Source: Apus apus (lineage: Eukaryota > Chordata > Aves > Apodiformes > Apodidae). Taken from it: a stretch of 64,000 nt of DNA. The notes under the pieces are model-generated. The model made no database searches and was not told the origin of the DNA. It saw only the letters and a list, made by a program, of their open reading frames with translations. The stretch is from the NCBI RefSeq assembly GCF_020740795.1, contig NC_067282.1, forward strand, positions 41,817,290 to 41,881,289, in the 5' to 3' direction. Shown here one piece after another: positions 44,833 to 57,543 of the stretch (position 1 is its first letter; each line of letters begins with the position of its first letter). The position numbers and the translations under genes were made by a program.

Positions 44833-47800
44833 GTAAGTATCTTTTTAAAATTAATATAAAAAAAATCTAAAGATATAGCTAAATATCTAAGGAGTTTTAT
44901 GCAGGAGGAATGACTGGTTTGGTTTTCTGCTTATATAGAATAAATGACACAAAATTAAGCATTTAGTTCAATTTAAATTACATATTTAATTCCAGTGTAC
45001 TGTATGAGAGTTTGATTCGTCTCCTACAATCCTGTAAAGACAAGCAACCATAATTATGGCATCTTAAAGCAAGGAGGTGGATTTCATACTGTAGAGTAGC
45101 AGTGGTCAAACTCTGAACCTGTTCTGTTGGGCTTTTTTCTTTAGTTGAAAGTAGAAAATTATCTGGTATGATTACTTCAATCAAGAGTTGGTTGTAAAGT
45201 GTGGATAGAGAGCAGTAGTCCTGAACAGTTAAGCTTCCTACATGCTTCTTTTCTTACTGCTGTCTCTTCTGAGTCTTTCATATTTCATGTATAAAATAGT
45301 GTCTGTACAAATGTGTAGTTCTACTCATATGGACAAGAAAAGTATGATTGATTTTCTGCCTGCTTATAGACAGTCTTACTGTCATGCTCTGCTGAACCTT
45401 GTCTTCACTTTTCATAAATTTAGCTATGGTAAATCATGAGGTAATTTAAAATTCTTGACAGTAATCAAAGCTGTTGAGGGTAAGTTTATAATGTGTCATT
45501 AATTTTGGACTTGATTCATTGTTTAATTCACACCTTTTTTCTAAAATGAAAAGGTCAGTTCATTAACCAACTGTGCCACCTAGCCATCTATTCAAAGGCA
45601 GTACTTGGTATGTACAATTTTTGCTTGGAAATGTTTTCATTTACAAGTAGTAATCTGTTAAAATGTTGTTAGCTTAGGCATTAGCACAAAATAATTAAAG
45701 CTTCTCATTTCTATGTGTAACTCCTAAATTGCAGTCATGATATTACTGTAGAAATAGCATTGCCCCAGCATAGCCACAAAGGACTGAAAAACATGTCACT
45801 GCTAACTAGTGGTAGGAAACAATAGGGGTAGTTCTAGAGTAAATGAGATGAGTCAGAGGACTTAATGTCCTTGCTGAGTTTATGGGATTTGAATTCAGAT
45901 GAATTCTAGTTTGGGCTGAACGGTCCCAAGGGTGCTGATTTCCTTTTAATGGGTGGAGTACATTCTAGGTGTTCTTGGTTTCACAAAAAGGAATTCAGTT
46001 AGCAAACTCTGAGGAAATTGCTCCACAATGCAAATAAAAATGTGAAAATTGAGCTAGTTAAGTGGGGATAACCAGGAAACTGGTTCAAAACTGATCTCCT
46101 GAGTCAAAGTAAAATGTGAGTCAACAAGGTGTTTATGACGATAATCCTGCCTTTCACTGTGATAAGATTACTATGACATATGGAGAGTTCATATCTAACT
46201 GGAAGCTTTTCTGGCAAATAAGTAAGTCTAACATACATTAATTTGAGTATGCAGACTTTCTTGTTTTTAATGAAAATATCAACTTTGTAATTCCTGCCAT
46301 GCTTATTTTTAAACTTAAGAACCATGGAGAAAATTCTTTTTCTGTTCTGCTGTATTACCATTCATATAATGTGTCTTTTATTCATATTGTGATTTTTTGA
46401 GGAGGGAAGTTCAGCTGCAATCAGAAACATAGGAATATTTTAAAATGTAAGCTTTAGAGAGGAAAAAAAGGAAGTTAATACTACTCCATTTGTTCTAATC
46501 TTGATACACTCATGCTTCTGTCCTCTTGAAGTTTTTCTAGTGATAAGCATTCCTATTACGTAAAACGGTCCTTTCCTCAATTTGAAAAAGTTAATAGGTT
46601 GATTAATGCTGGTTTTTGGAGGTCAAAGAAGTAGGTAATTCCTCAGAAGATTATGCTTTTCAGACTTGCTTGGGAAATGGAAAACCCATACTTCCCTTCT
46701 TGAAAATATAGGTGTCTCTCTTTAAAACTGCTTCCCTTCTAACCACAACACAGGTTTCAAGATTATGACTTCTTCCACTTTCCAAATCATGTACCTAAAT
46801 TGACTGAAAAGTGACAGACTGGCATGATGAGATGGAATAAATGCTTTAACTTAAAAGACCCCAAATTCTTAATTTATTGTGGACTGATGTGTAGCAGTTT
46901 TGTGAAACAAAGAAATTTTCTAATATCACCAGAACCTCCTAAGATAAAAAAAAGAGATACCTGTGTTGTCCAATTCTATATTTAAGTGATTATAACAGCT
47001 AGTTCTACTTTAGTGAAAACAAGGTGACTCATCCTAGTTACCACTGCTATCATAATCTGTATAAACAAACATGTTTGAAAGCTTCAGAAGTATGTGGAAT
47101 GTTGACTGGCCTGAATGGTGGTTAAATAAAGCCCCTAGCAAATCTTGTGATCAGAAGTGTAACTAATACCCAATTTTCTAGTCAAGTGCAGTTATTTTCA
47201 TTTTTCTTTCTGAGGTTTGTGATAGCTTTTTGTAAACAGCCGTTTACAAGTACCAAGAAAATACTGAAGTGGTAATACTCATGAAAGAGTTATATTGAGA
47301 AAGAATCTGCAGTTTCAACCTCAAAGTAGATCACTGGTATCGGGATGTAAGTTTTGTTTCTGTCTTTACTGTTATACAACTGTAAATTCTGTGTGAGAAT
47401 TCATCTTCTATGTGCCTCTAGCAAGGAAAAAAATGGAACAGATTTTATACTTTGGATTAAACTGTGGCCAATGTAACATGTTCTTTAAAAATTATGACCA
47501 AATGGAAATGTTTTCACTTTGTTTTAAACTGCTGATAATATAAGACTTTTTTCAAATTTTAAAGCTATATTGCCTCAATTGAAAGCGTCTTGGGGTTGAA
47601 TGAGGAGAGCAATTCTTTAATAGCTCCATTGTCTAGTACTTAGTAAAGTGTAGATACTAAATATGTTCCAATTTTTCCTTTTCTTGGATATCTGTGGAGT
47701 GTTACTTAGAAACTATTGACTTAACCTGTTATTTCTCCTTGCAAAAAACCCCAACAAACCAACAAAACAATAACAACAACAAATAAGCACTGAAAAGCAG

Positions 47801-50800
47801 AAGTGCATCCTGGTTTCCTATTATCTTTTTCCCACTAGTTAAGTTTTCTAGTTTCATATAAGGTGCAAGGTCAAAATGAAATGATTCCTTTGTTCAAAGT
47901 GGGCTTCATGGTCCGTAATATGGGGTGAACTCACTTCACCTCAGAGGATACCTACAAGAGCCATCTCTTGCCTTTGATTGTTCACTTCCTTTAAACCTTA
48001 AGGAATGTAACTTCTTTTTCCAAGACTCTACAGTTTCAGTGGAAACTGGTTTAAACATTTCAGAATTACTGGGAACACAAGGGCAATCAATAAATGGTGT
48101 GATTTTATGAAACCTTATTTTTCTTAGTGACAAAAAAAAAATCTGTACTCTGTTACAGTTAATTGCTGCTCACGTGATATAGTTAAGGCGATTGTTCTTT
48201 TCCTGTATTTGTAAAGATAAAATGAGAAGTGTAGAAAAATGAAAAGAAACAAAGTAGGTATGAGGTAAGCAGGAAAAGAATATTCAAGAAATTTGTCTTA
48301 TGGCAATACTGTTCCTTCAACTTTGCAGTGGGCACTATTTATATATAAAAAAAAAAGCTCTGTTTTGTAAAAGCTAATAGGGAGGTTTAAATTCCTACCC
48401 CTGTCTGTGAGGTAACAGAACATTTTTTTCTTCAAATATGCACAGGTGCTGAAAAACCCTATTTAAACTATTTTTTTATATTGGGTTTGAGTAAAGTTAG
48501 GATCATGGCTACAAAAAACAGCTCTATAAAGAATTTTGGATTATTATTTAAGCATTTATGGTTTGATGTATATAGCTCAGCTACTTAAAACTATTAGATA
48601 TGTAATGAACAGTCAGCTGCAGGTAAGGAGTATTTAGATTTGGAAGTCTTTTTAATGTTTCAATTTAGAAATACCTTTCTCAAAAAGCAAAACAGAATAA
48701 AAGGCATTGACATTTCTTATGCTTTATAGGTTAAAAAAAGTCAGCAAGAAGTTCTCTGTGTTGTTGTTTTTTTTTTTTACCTGTTTAATGCTTTTCTTTC
48801 CAGTTAGCTGCAATCTGTGTATACCTTTTGGAAACTTCTATTAGTCAATCCATTAATCTTTATAATTTAAATCCCTCTTTTCGCCCCTGCGTTCTTTGTT
48901 CTTCATAATAGTATTATTTCTTTGAATTTGTTTGGAGGAGAGATTAATGCTATCTGATTTAGGTGTACGTCTTAAGCTTTGCAGGTGATAGAGAGAGGTG
49001 ATCAATCCTGTTCATAGAATGAATGTATATGCTAGAAGAAATTAAGATTCCTATATCTTCTTATTAATTGCCAACAAGCCTAGAGGACTGTCTTAGATTA
49101 AAAGATATTTGGATAAATTTACTGAATAAATAAATGTTCTACTTTACATTTAGAATCTGTGCTGAGTATGCAGGAATAGCAGTATTAGTTTAGCATTTAT
49201 TACATTATACATTCATTGTTAATATAAACATCAGAATTCATTATTTTCCCCTTATCTTAACATGTTTTTATAATCTGTATGTTGCTGACTGAAATGACAA
49301 GGTTCTAATCTTAAAATTACTAAGTCAGTGCATTCTCCTGAACTTATTGCAAATCTTGAAGAGTTTAGGCCCTTATTTAAATAAAATTTGCATAAAGTGA
49401 GAATTTATTTAATTAAAAAAAGATCCATGATTACAACTTCTGGCCAAAATATTTCTTTGCCAAAGCTGCCGTAACCAGATAGAAAACTACTGTCATAGCC
49501 TTTTACTCCCTAGACATGGCTTCTACTTCTGTATATGAAGTGTTTTGTAATCCTTTAAAGAGCTATGTAGGTCTTTAAAATTACTGCTTCTTTAAATATT
49601 CAGCTTTGATTGGCGTCATTTGTGTTTTCTAAAATACTTTTTTTACTAATTATCTTTTGCTGCTGCTGTATTCATGTATGACTTCTATTGTATGATGTGT
49701 ATTATGTAATTTCAAAAAACTTTAGGATTTTTATCAGAAGAAAGCTGAGCCTTTTACTGTTATTGTTAGACCTTGTCCAGACTTCAGCCTGTAGCCAATG
49801 TAACTACTACAGATTCCCCATAAAAACTACCTTCTTCTTGTTCTCCTGATGTGAAAGTTAAGTATGAAGTGCAGCTAAAATGGTAAAAGGTGGATGTCAT
49901 GGAAATTGTTGAAAGATACCCTCTTGGAAATTCAGAATCAATGCAAAGAAGGCAGTGAAAGGACCAGGAGTTTAAATCTTAATTGATTATTTTAGGCTGC
50001 TCTCTAACAAGCAATTGTTCTTCAATGATATTTCTGCATTAAAAGAAGTCTAGCGTATTTCAAAGCCTACTTCAGATTGCAGTATAACTGGAATGCGTTT
50101 TAATAAACATGAGAAGCCTAATTAACTGATTTGATCAAATAGATGAGTCTTAGTCTTAGGAAGACTTCACACTTGCTAGAGCATGCCTAATTGTCTTGGG
50201 TCATTCCTTAATAAGGATCTCAAAATTTTACCTTCTTAGCTAAGGTAACGTTCTTCCAGAATTAATGCTTTAAGTTCTGTAACCAGTCACCTCATAACTG
50301 AAACTGTCTTGATGTTGTAGAATTATCAATGTCAAGACTCACAGGAATTACAAATTCAGCTGATGGCTGACCTTTCTGAGCTTCATGACATCTGGAACGC
50401 AGGCTTTGAAGTTTGTTCTCCTACTGTACAAGGAATGTTCAATTATTATATTTATAGCTCTAGAAATCTTTTTATTTAAGTTACTCATTCCCCAGCTCCC
50501 AAAAAGTAATTCTGACAAAATATTATTAGCCTCTTTAGGATCCTTTGGGTAGGTTGTAATATGAACATATCTTCATACCGTAAAGATTTTCCTTAAGCCT
50601 TGATGTTCTTGTTTTACCTGTTCATTTCCTGCTAGCCAAAAGGCCTTGATCTGAAAACATTAAGATTAGTAAAGGCAAAAAGTTAAAATCTGTGATGGTT
50701 ATTATGCTGAGAACCTAAGAAACTATTTGCTCTCTTAAGTCTTTAGTTTTTTTGTCGGTCTGGGGAGGTTGAAAATGTATCAGTGTCCTTTGAGGACCAC

Positions 50801-51228
50801 TTTGAAAATAGTTATAAATTCCTTTTAAGAGACACTATATGATATAAGGGTATACGGCTGCTTAGTCTTCATATATTTATTGAATTATAGTGTTGAAACT
50901 TCCATTGTAGTCCATGATTTTGATATGATTGTTAGTATCTCTCAATATAGGCACATTTTTGCGATTCACTGTGCACAGCTTCTCATTAACGATGAGCGCT
51001 GACAGGGTAAGCTAACAGGTCATTTGGAACTCATTACAGAATGACATTTCGCATGCTAAACATTTACATGGGTTCAAAGGGAGAATGAAAAAGCTCAGAG
51101 TTAAGTTTGAGAACTACTTAACAAGTAAGAACTACATCCAGTTCAGGAAATCTTTGAGCTAGAAGCAGTTGAATACTAATCAGAGAGGATTAGAGACAAA
51201 TACAATCAACGCAGAAATTTTGTAGAAA
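44833..51228 (+). other. PIBF1: PIBF1 intron after coding exon 9, first part
   Basis: 6.4 kb of AT-rich intron without a transposon I recognise. There is a small A/C-rich stretch near 47750-47785. I searched for the next PIBF1 exon and did not see it. Confidence 0.6.
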
Positions 51229-51860
51229 CATAGAATGTCTTGGTTTGGAAGGGACCTATAAAGGTCATCTAGTCCAACCCCCTCTACAATAAGCAGGGAC
51301 ATCTCAAACTAGAACAGGTTGCTCAGAGCCCCATCAAGCCTGACCTCGAATGTCTCCAGGGATGGGGCCTTCACCATCTCTCTAAGCAACCCATTCTGGT
51401 GATCTACCACCCTCATATTAAAGAACTTTTTCCTAATGCCCAACATAAATCTACCCTTTTGTAGCTTAAAGCCATTACCCCTTGTCCTATCGTTACATGT
51501 CCTAGTGAACAGCTCTTCCCAAGCCTTCATATAGGCCCCTTTCAGGTATTGGAAGGTCACTATAAAGTTCCCCCAGAGTCTTCTCTTCTTCAGGCTGAAC
51601 AATGCCAACTTCCTCAGCCTGTCTTCATAACAGGGGTGCTCCAGCCTCTCTGATCATTTTCATTGCCACCCTCTGGACATGCTCCAGCAAGTCCACATCC
51701 TTCTTGTGTTGGGGGCTCCAGAGCTGGACACAGTGCTCCAGGTGAGGTCTCACCAGGGCAGGGTATGGGGCAGAATCGCTTTTCTCAATCTGCTGGCCGC
51801 ACTTCCTTTCATGCAGCCCTGGATGTGGTTGGTCTTCTAGGCTGAAATTGCACATTGATA
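51229..51860 (-). mobile_element. CR1 LINE, about 0.6 kb, minus strand
   Basis: The 3' end at 51229 (CATAGAATGTCTTGG, then GTCATCTAGTCCAACCCCCT) runs into ORF2 C-terminal sequence. The minus-strand frames 51309-51608 and 51625-51891 read as CR1 pieces such as TRGNGFKLQKGRFMLGIRKK and [20 protein letters not shown], split by a frame change. It is antisense to PIBF1. Confidence 0.94.
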
Positions 51861-52984
51861 CATTTTTTCTTGATCTTTTTAAAACATACACTTCTAGCTA
51901 CAGTTGAAGACAGAATCATGAGACTAAATGGGCCTTTTTGTCTGATACACTGCTACTATTCTATGTGGAACAGAAGCTACACAATGCTGGGAAACTTCTC
52001 AACCTGTTTTTACTTTTACACGCTACTGTGTGTGCTTTGTGTGACTTTGAAAAGTCTAGGCTGGATAAAAGGAAAAGGTATAAATGAAAGCATCTATCTA
52101 AAGATTAGGCTAATGTGATTTTTAAAAAATATTGTTACAGATATCAGGTTATCTGTGCACATAATATTTATCTCTCTGAACATGGAGAACTAAATTTGTG
52201 TGTGAAGCCTCTAGCAGTGTTATGTAATCCAAAACATTAACACTTAAATGGCAGATGAGAAAAGAACCTGTTTATAGGAAAGTCCAAATACACAATTTTT
52301 AGAATACAGAAGAAAAGCAAGTCACAAATAACAGCATGACCATAAGTACATGCCATAATTGTTAGTTGCATGTGTCTTCCAAAACTGTGTAATATAATGC
52401 CTGTTCAAAAGCTAAATTCTTCAAAGCAGGGATATTGTATTTTCTGTACGCCTGTAAAAGAATTTTTATATTCAAATTATAGCTATTTATGTCATACTAT
52501 ATTTCAACCTAATAGAACCATAAATATTTATTTTTAATAGTAATTATGTTCTGGAATTACCTTCTGAATCTGTGATTATATTCTGATTACCCTCTGGAAA
52601 AGAACATGATGCTATGCTGGACAACTCACTGTTGAAGAACAGTCTGTCCAAATAGGTGTTTATGTGACTTGAGAAGGTAGTTACAGCTTTGTAATCGTAT
52701 GGGCCTCATTAAACTCATGGGAGAGTCTGTAGACTAGAATGAAGGCTACCAATTATGAGAGCAAGCTTTGGGCTAAGTTCTGGCCAGACCTTTTCTTTCA
52801 CAGAACCATATTCAAAGGGTTGAGAAAATGTTAGGTATAACTGGAAGCCTACCTAAGTCTACTGCTCTCAGCCTGGACCTGACTTGAATGGTGACGTTAC
52901 TTGTTTCATGTAAGTAACTCTCATGAATAAGGAACGAGGCAGCATATTGTTCTGGAATTGAGGGTAGTTAGTCCATTTGTAAAT
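51861..52984 (+). other. PIBF1: PIBF1 intron segment between two CR1 copies
   Basis: Nothing recognised. Confidence 0.6.
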
Positions 52985-53749
52985 TAGTAGTAAGTTGGTC
53001 CTGCATCTGGGCCACAACAACCCCATGCAATGCTATGGGCCTGAAGAAGAGTGGCTGGAAAGATGTCCAGCAGAAAGGGATGTGGGGGTTCTGATTGATA
53101 GGTGGCTGAATATGAGCCAGTAGTGTGCCCAAGTGGCCAAGAAGGCCAAAGGCATCCTGGCCTGTATTAGAAATAATGTGGCAAGCAGGACCAGAGAGGT
53201 GATTGTCCCCCTGTACTTGGCACTGGTGAGGCCACACTTCCAATACTGTGTCCAGTTTTGGGCACCTCAATACAAGAAGGGTATTCAGGTGCGGGAGTGT
53301 GTCCAAAGAAGGGCAATGAAGTTGATGAAGGGTCTGGAGAAAAAGCCTTATGAGAAGTGGCTGAGGGAGCTGAAGCTGTTTAGTCTGAAGAAAGAGAGGC
53401 TGAGGGGAGACCTCATTGCCCTCTACAGCTACCTGAAATGATGTTGTAAAGAGGTAGGCACTGGTCTCTTCTCACAAGTAACTGGTGATAGAACAAGAGG
53501 AGATGGCCTAAAGCTGTGCCAGGGGTGGTTCAAACTAGACATTAGGAAGAATTTTTTCACTGAAAGGGTTGTCAGACACTGAAACAGGCTGCCCAGGGAG
53601 GTGGTTGAGTTACCATCTCTTGATGTGCTTAGAAGTTGTCTAGAAGTGGCACTTGATAATATGGCTTAGTGTTGAACTGGGTAGAGTAGAGTTAATGGTT
53701 GGACTCAATGATCTGAAAGGTCCTTTCCAACCTAAGTGATTCTATGAAG
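52985..53749 (+). mobile_element. CR1 LINE, about 0.77 kb, plus strand
   Basis: It starts near GTCCTGCATCTGGGCCACAA and ends at CTAAGTGATTCTATGAAG. The frame 53133-53441 encodes CR1 ORF2 sequence ([20 protein letters not shown]). The wording of the 3' end differs from the 33715-34420 copy, so it is a different subfamily. Sense to PIBF1. Confidence 0.94.
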
Positions 53750-56700
53750 GGACCATAAGTAAATGAAGGACCATCGTATTTGGCTCATGAATACACTACC
53801 AAAACAGTGCACATCAGTGAGGCAAGGTAGTTTCAGGCTGTATGCCACAACAGGGAGCTGTTTGCCTTCAGCATTCATCCATCCAGCAATGAATATACCT
53901 AATTCATCTTATTTGTACTGATGACTTCCCAAGAGAGAGGGACAGTGTGATATTTGCATATAGTGCTCAGGACTGATTAATCCACCCTTCACAACTGATG
54001 GAGCAACCATGTGAGTCTATTTGTTACTTTTGCTCCTCATGAGATGGGCTTGTCTGGTGACTGGTGCCTTGATGAGGAGAGAATGGGAAAATCAAGGCTG
54101 GAGGGTCCACTTCCCTTTTGTATGGTCTTGTTTCTGGATAAGATTTCCTCAAGAATGTATCCCAGACTTTGTCAAGGTTAGCTCAGAGAGTTGTTTACAT
54201 TCAGGGAGTCTAATAAATTATTTTTTTTTAAACTACATGCCTTCAGCACTCAAGTATTGCATCACATATTGGATAGTGGGAAGGCCATGTCCTTCAGTTT
54301 ATTCAGTGCAAAGCTATTTAGATAATTTTTACAGCTGTTTGTGTTTCTAGCTAAGTGATCTAAAGGCACAATTCTGTCTACTTATGTGACTATCTGGGTA
54401 ACTCTGTAAGTGTATTCTGTGAAACCAGCAAAATGAATGTGCAGTTAAGACTCTGCATACTTCACCAGAGTTCAAGACCTTGATCCTGGATAGCTGGAAG
54501 GTGGTAATGTGACATGTTAGGAGCATTTTTACCAAACATCATGTAGCCCTAGTGGCACTTAGTTGTTACATGACATTTGCATTGTGTGGACACCAAAAGG
54601 GTGGTACTCCTTTGAGTTATTTGTGGTATCAGTGTGTGAACTGGTTTTATAATTAAAAAACACAAACAAACAGAAGTTAATTGCAAGCAGAACTTCAGCA
54701 AGACTGAAGTGAGATGGGAATATTTGTAATGGATGAGCCTCTGAGGGGAGCACTGCATGAAAGTAGATAGGCTGGTCTGTTGCTGAGAGTAGCTTGTGAC
54801 AATTAGTAAGAGGATTTGTAATTCCATGGTAGGGGGAGTGTGAAGAGAGGCAGTAAAGAGAGAGAACCTGGGAACTGAAGAAACCTAACAGAGATGGAAT
54901 GGAAGAGTACATATGAAAGAGTAAATGAAGGAGCTTTACTACAATCAATGAAAATCTTTTGCAGTTCTTACTACTAGGTAGAATTCAGAAAGATGTTGCT
55001 CGTACAAATGTATATACTGCCCAACCCTTTCTTAAAAGTCCTGTTTATTATCAGATTTCTGTAACTGAAAGGAGACTAATGTTGATTACTGAAAGTGATG
55101 TTGCATAAACCACCCCACAAGCTCCTTTTGTGAAGCATGGAGAGGATAGGAATTGTGTGTGTGCCCCTTATAGGTACCCCAGAAGCGAAAAAGATGCCAT
55201 AGATTATGCCAGCTTCTCATCCACAGGATAAGTATTAATATAATAGGCAGTATAACGTGACAATCTTTCTTTTAAAGGGAAGTAAACTTTTTCCATCCAG
55301 TGGTGGTGTAGTTGTAGAAATATGTGTGTTAACAATATAATCTGGGTTCCTTTGAGATGAAGCTTGGGCATTATGTAAAATTCTCATACCTGTCAGTCAT
55401 TTAGTTATTTTATAAAATGTTATATTTCATAATATAGACATAAAATATAAATGTACATACTTGCACTTACAAGCCTATTTCTGTATCTCCTCTAAAATCT
55501 AAATACTGGATATATTGTCAAAATGCTGGAACTCTTGGCTGATATTTTAACATAAACACTACTGCATATTTATGTATATAATCTAGTTTAAGCTTTGAAG
55601 TGGAACTTGTCATCTGGAATTGTTTTCATGGGTATTCTAATTGTTTCATGGAAAGTGTTCGTTGCCATGGGTAAACAGATATAGAAGTGCACTGATTCAT
55701 CTGATTCATCCCTTCTGAAATTTTGTTTAAAGATTTCTCTGAGATCTTAACCTCTTCCTTTCCAGAAATACGACCTAGATCGTAACTTCCAAGAAGTTAC
55801 ATCTTCCCATTTTACCTTGGGTACATTGCTGGGGTCACCATAATTGGTTGTGGGTTGTAGAGGGGGGAATAATTTGTCCCGTTCAAAACCCTACAGGAAG
55901 GGGAGAAAGTTCTGTTTGTGCAAAATGGTATTGTAAGCAGATGAAAGTAATTAGAACGCCTAGTCCTCTTGTCTTCATATTTGCCTTCAGACAATTAACT
56001 TGACTCTTGAATCTTGAGGATACTTAATGTAGGCTGTTTCTCTGAACAGTGGAGGATGAACACTGATGTAAATCCCATGCCCCTGTGAAATGCCCAGAAT
56101 TAGGTGAAGTGAAGCCTTGATTGTTACCTTAATTCTAAGATTTTTAGATCTAAAATCATATAAGGAAATATTGCATCTTTTTTGTCTGTTGCATGTTCAT
56201 CTAGGATGTTTTTGTTTTTACAGGCAATGTACTTCATAGAAGCTAGTGGGGCTGGGTTTTCTGGGTTTAGATTTGTCCCTTATGACACTCTGTTCCCAGT
56301 CCTGAGTTGTGAAATCTGGGTCTAATTTCTGTGTTATGTCAAAGTTCTGAGCTTTTTCAAAGTTTTCTGTATGCATAGATAAGTGGGGTACATTTCAGGT
56401 TTAGTTTTTCAGTGCCAGATGAATGCCTCTTCTTAAAGAAGGAGAAAACTTTTCAAAGTAGTGTGTTTGCCCCAAGGTACTTGCATTAATTAAGTGTGCA
56501 GATGAACAGAAAGTTGTTGACATGCTACACGTTAGAGAAGAGCTACCTTACGGTAATTTGTTTGCCTGCTAGGGCTCTCTGCTCCCCTGCATTTTCTTAC
56601 TTTGTAAAATAATAAAATCTTCCTTTTGTCATTTGTCTCAAATGGTTATCTGCTTGTACAGAATGGTATTAAACAGTTTTAGTTTATCTATTAGAGTAAG

Positions 56701-57456
56701 CAAAAATAATGGCAGCCTTTTTATTGCTAAATGGATATCTTTTGGGTGAATTATTTGTGAATTATTTTTAAAGATAGTTTTTACATTTATCTTTGTAAGT
56801 CTCTTTTGTTATGCCAGCTGTCTAAATCTTTTAATAAACTTCAGTTAAAAGAAACATTTTCCATTATTATTTTAAAATACAATGTTTACTGGAAGGGAAG
56901 TCTAGTGAATTCCCACAGATGAAGTGTGAGTGTATTTCTCCCACTTGTAAATGAGTTCTTATTTCCTACAGTACATATTCTGGTACCACAATGAGTCATT
57001 TTCAATATGTTTTAGTTTAGCTTCTAAAACATTTAAAAACTTGGCAGATGCATATAAATGAATGTTACATCCAGTTTTAGAAACGGCTTCCAAATAATAT
57101 TCTGCTAACATGATGACTGTGAACAGACCTTTCAGAATGTCGAAGTGTCCTTTGTGATAACCCTGAAAGCATTTGCAGAGGTCTTACTTTATTTTGGGTT
57201 TGTTTTTTTTTACTTTTAGCAAATTTAACCATCCTGAATTTTGCAAAATTCCATGCTATTTTATTTTACCATTTTTTAATTGTACGTCTTTTTCAAAATC
57301 AATATAGTGACTTCTCTGTTTTAATATCATATGTTTAAAGTTATATTTACCGTTGTACACTTTAATCTCTTTCCTAATATGTTAACTTGACAGTTCAAAC
57401 ATTATAAAAGAATTCAAAACTAAATAGTTTGTATGATTAAAAGGAATTTATGAACT
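53750..57456 (+). other. PIBF1: PIBF1 intron segment
   Basis: No transposon recognised. Two long minus-strand open frames (54549-54827, 54559-54948) overlap in different frames and look like chance. About 56640-57400 is very AT-rich. Confidence 0.6.
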
Positions 57457-57498
57457 GGGGGTGGAGTGGGAGGAAAATGGGGGGGAGGGGGGGGCAGA
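57457..57498 (+). repeat. G-run cluster with G-quadruplex potential
   Basis: G runs of 5, 3, 7 and 8 lie within 42 bp on the plus strand, and short loops allow several quadruplex arrangements. An (AAAC)-type run follows at 57528-57543. Confidence 0.75.
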
Positions 57499-57543
57499 CC
57501 AAGCATACTTAGATTAGAAAAAAAAGCAAGCAAACAAACAAAC

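Noticed and set aside
50321..50476. 51-codon open stretch after a TTGTAG acceptor-like site (translation includes QELQIQLMADLSELHDIWNA), coiled-coil in appearance
   Set aside because: No usable donor follows, the phase does not fit coding exon 9, and it has no resemblance to the known next part of PIBF1. Probably chance.
51309..51608. 99-codon minus-strand frame
   Set aside because: CR1 ORF2 remnant.
53133..53441. 102-codon plus-strand frame
   Set aside because: CR1 ORF2 remnant.
54549..54948. Overlapping minus-strand frames of 92 and 129 codons
   Set aside because: They overlap in two frames, with no known similarity and no splice or promoter context.
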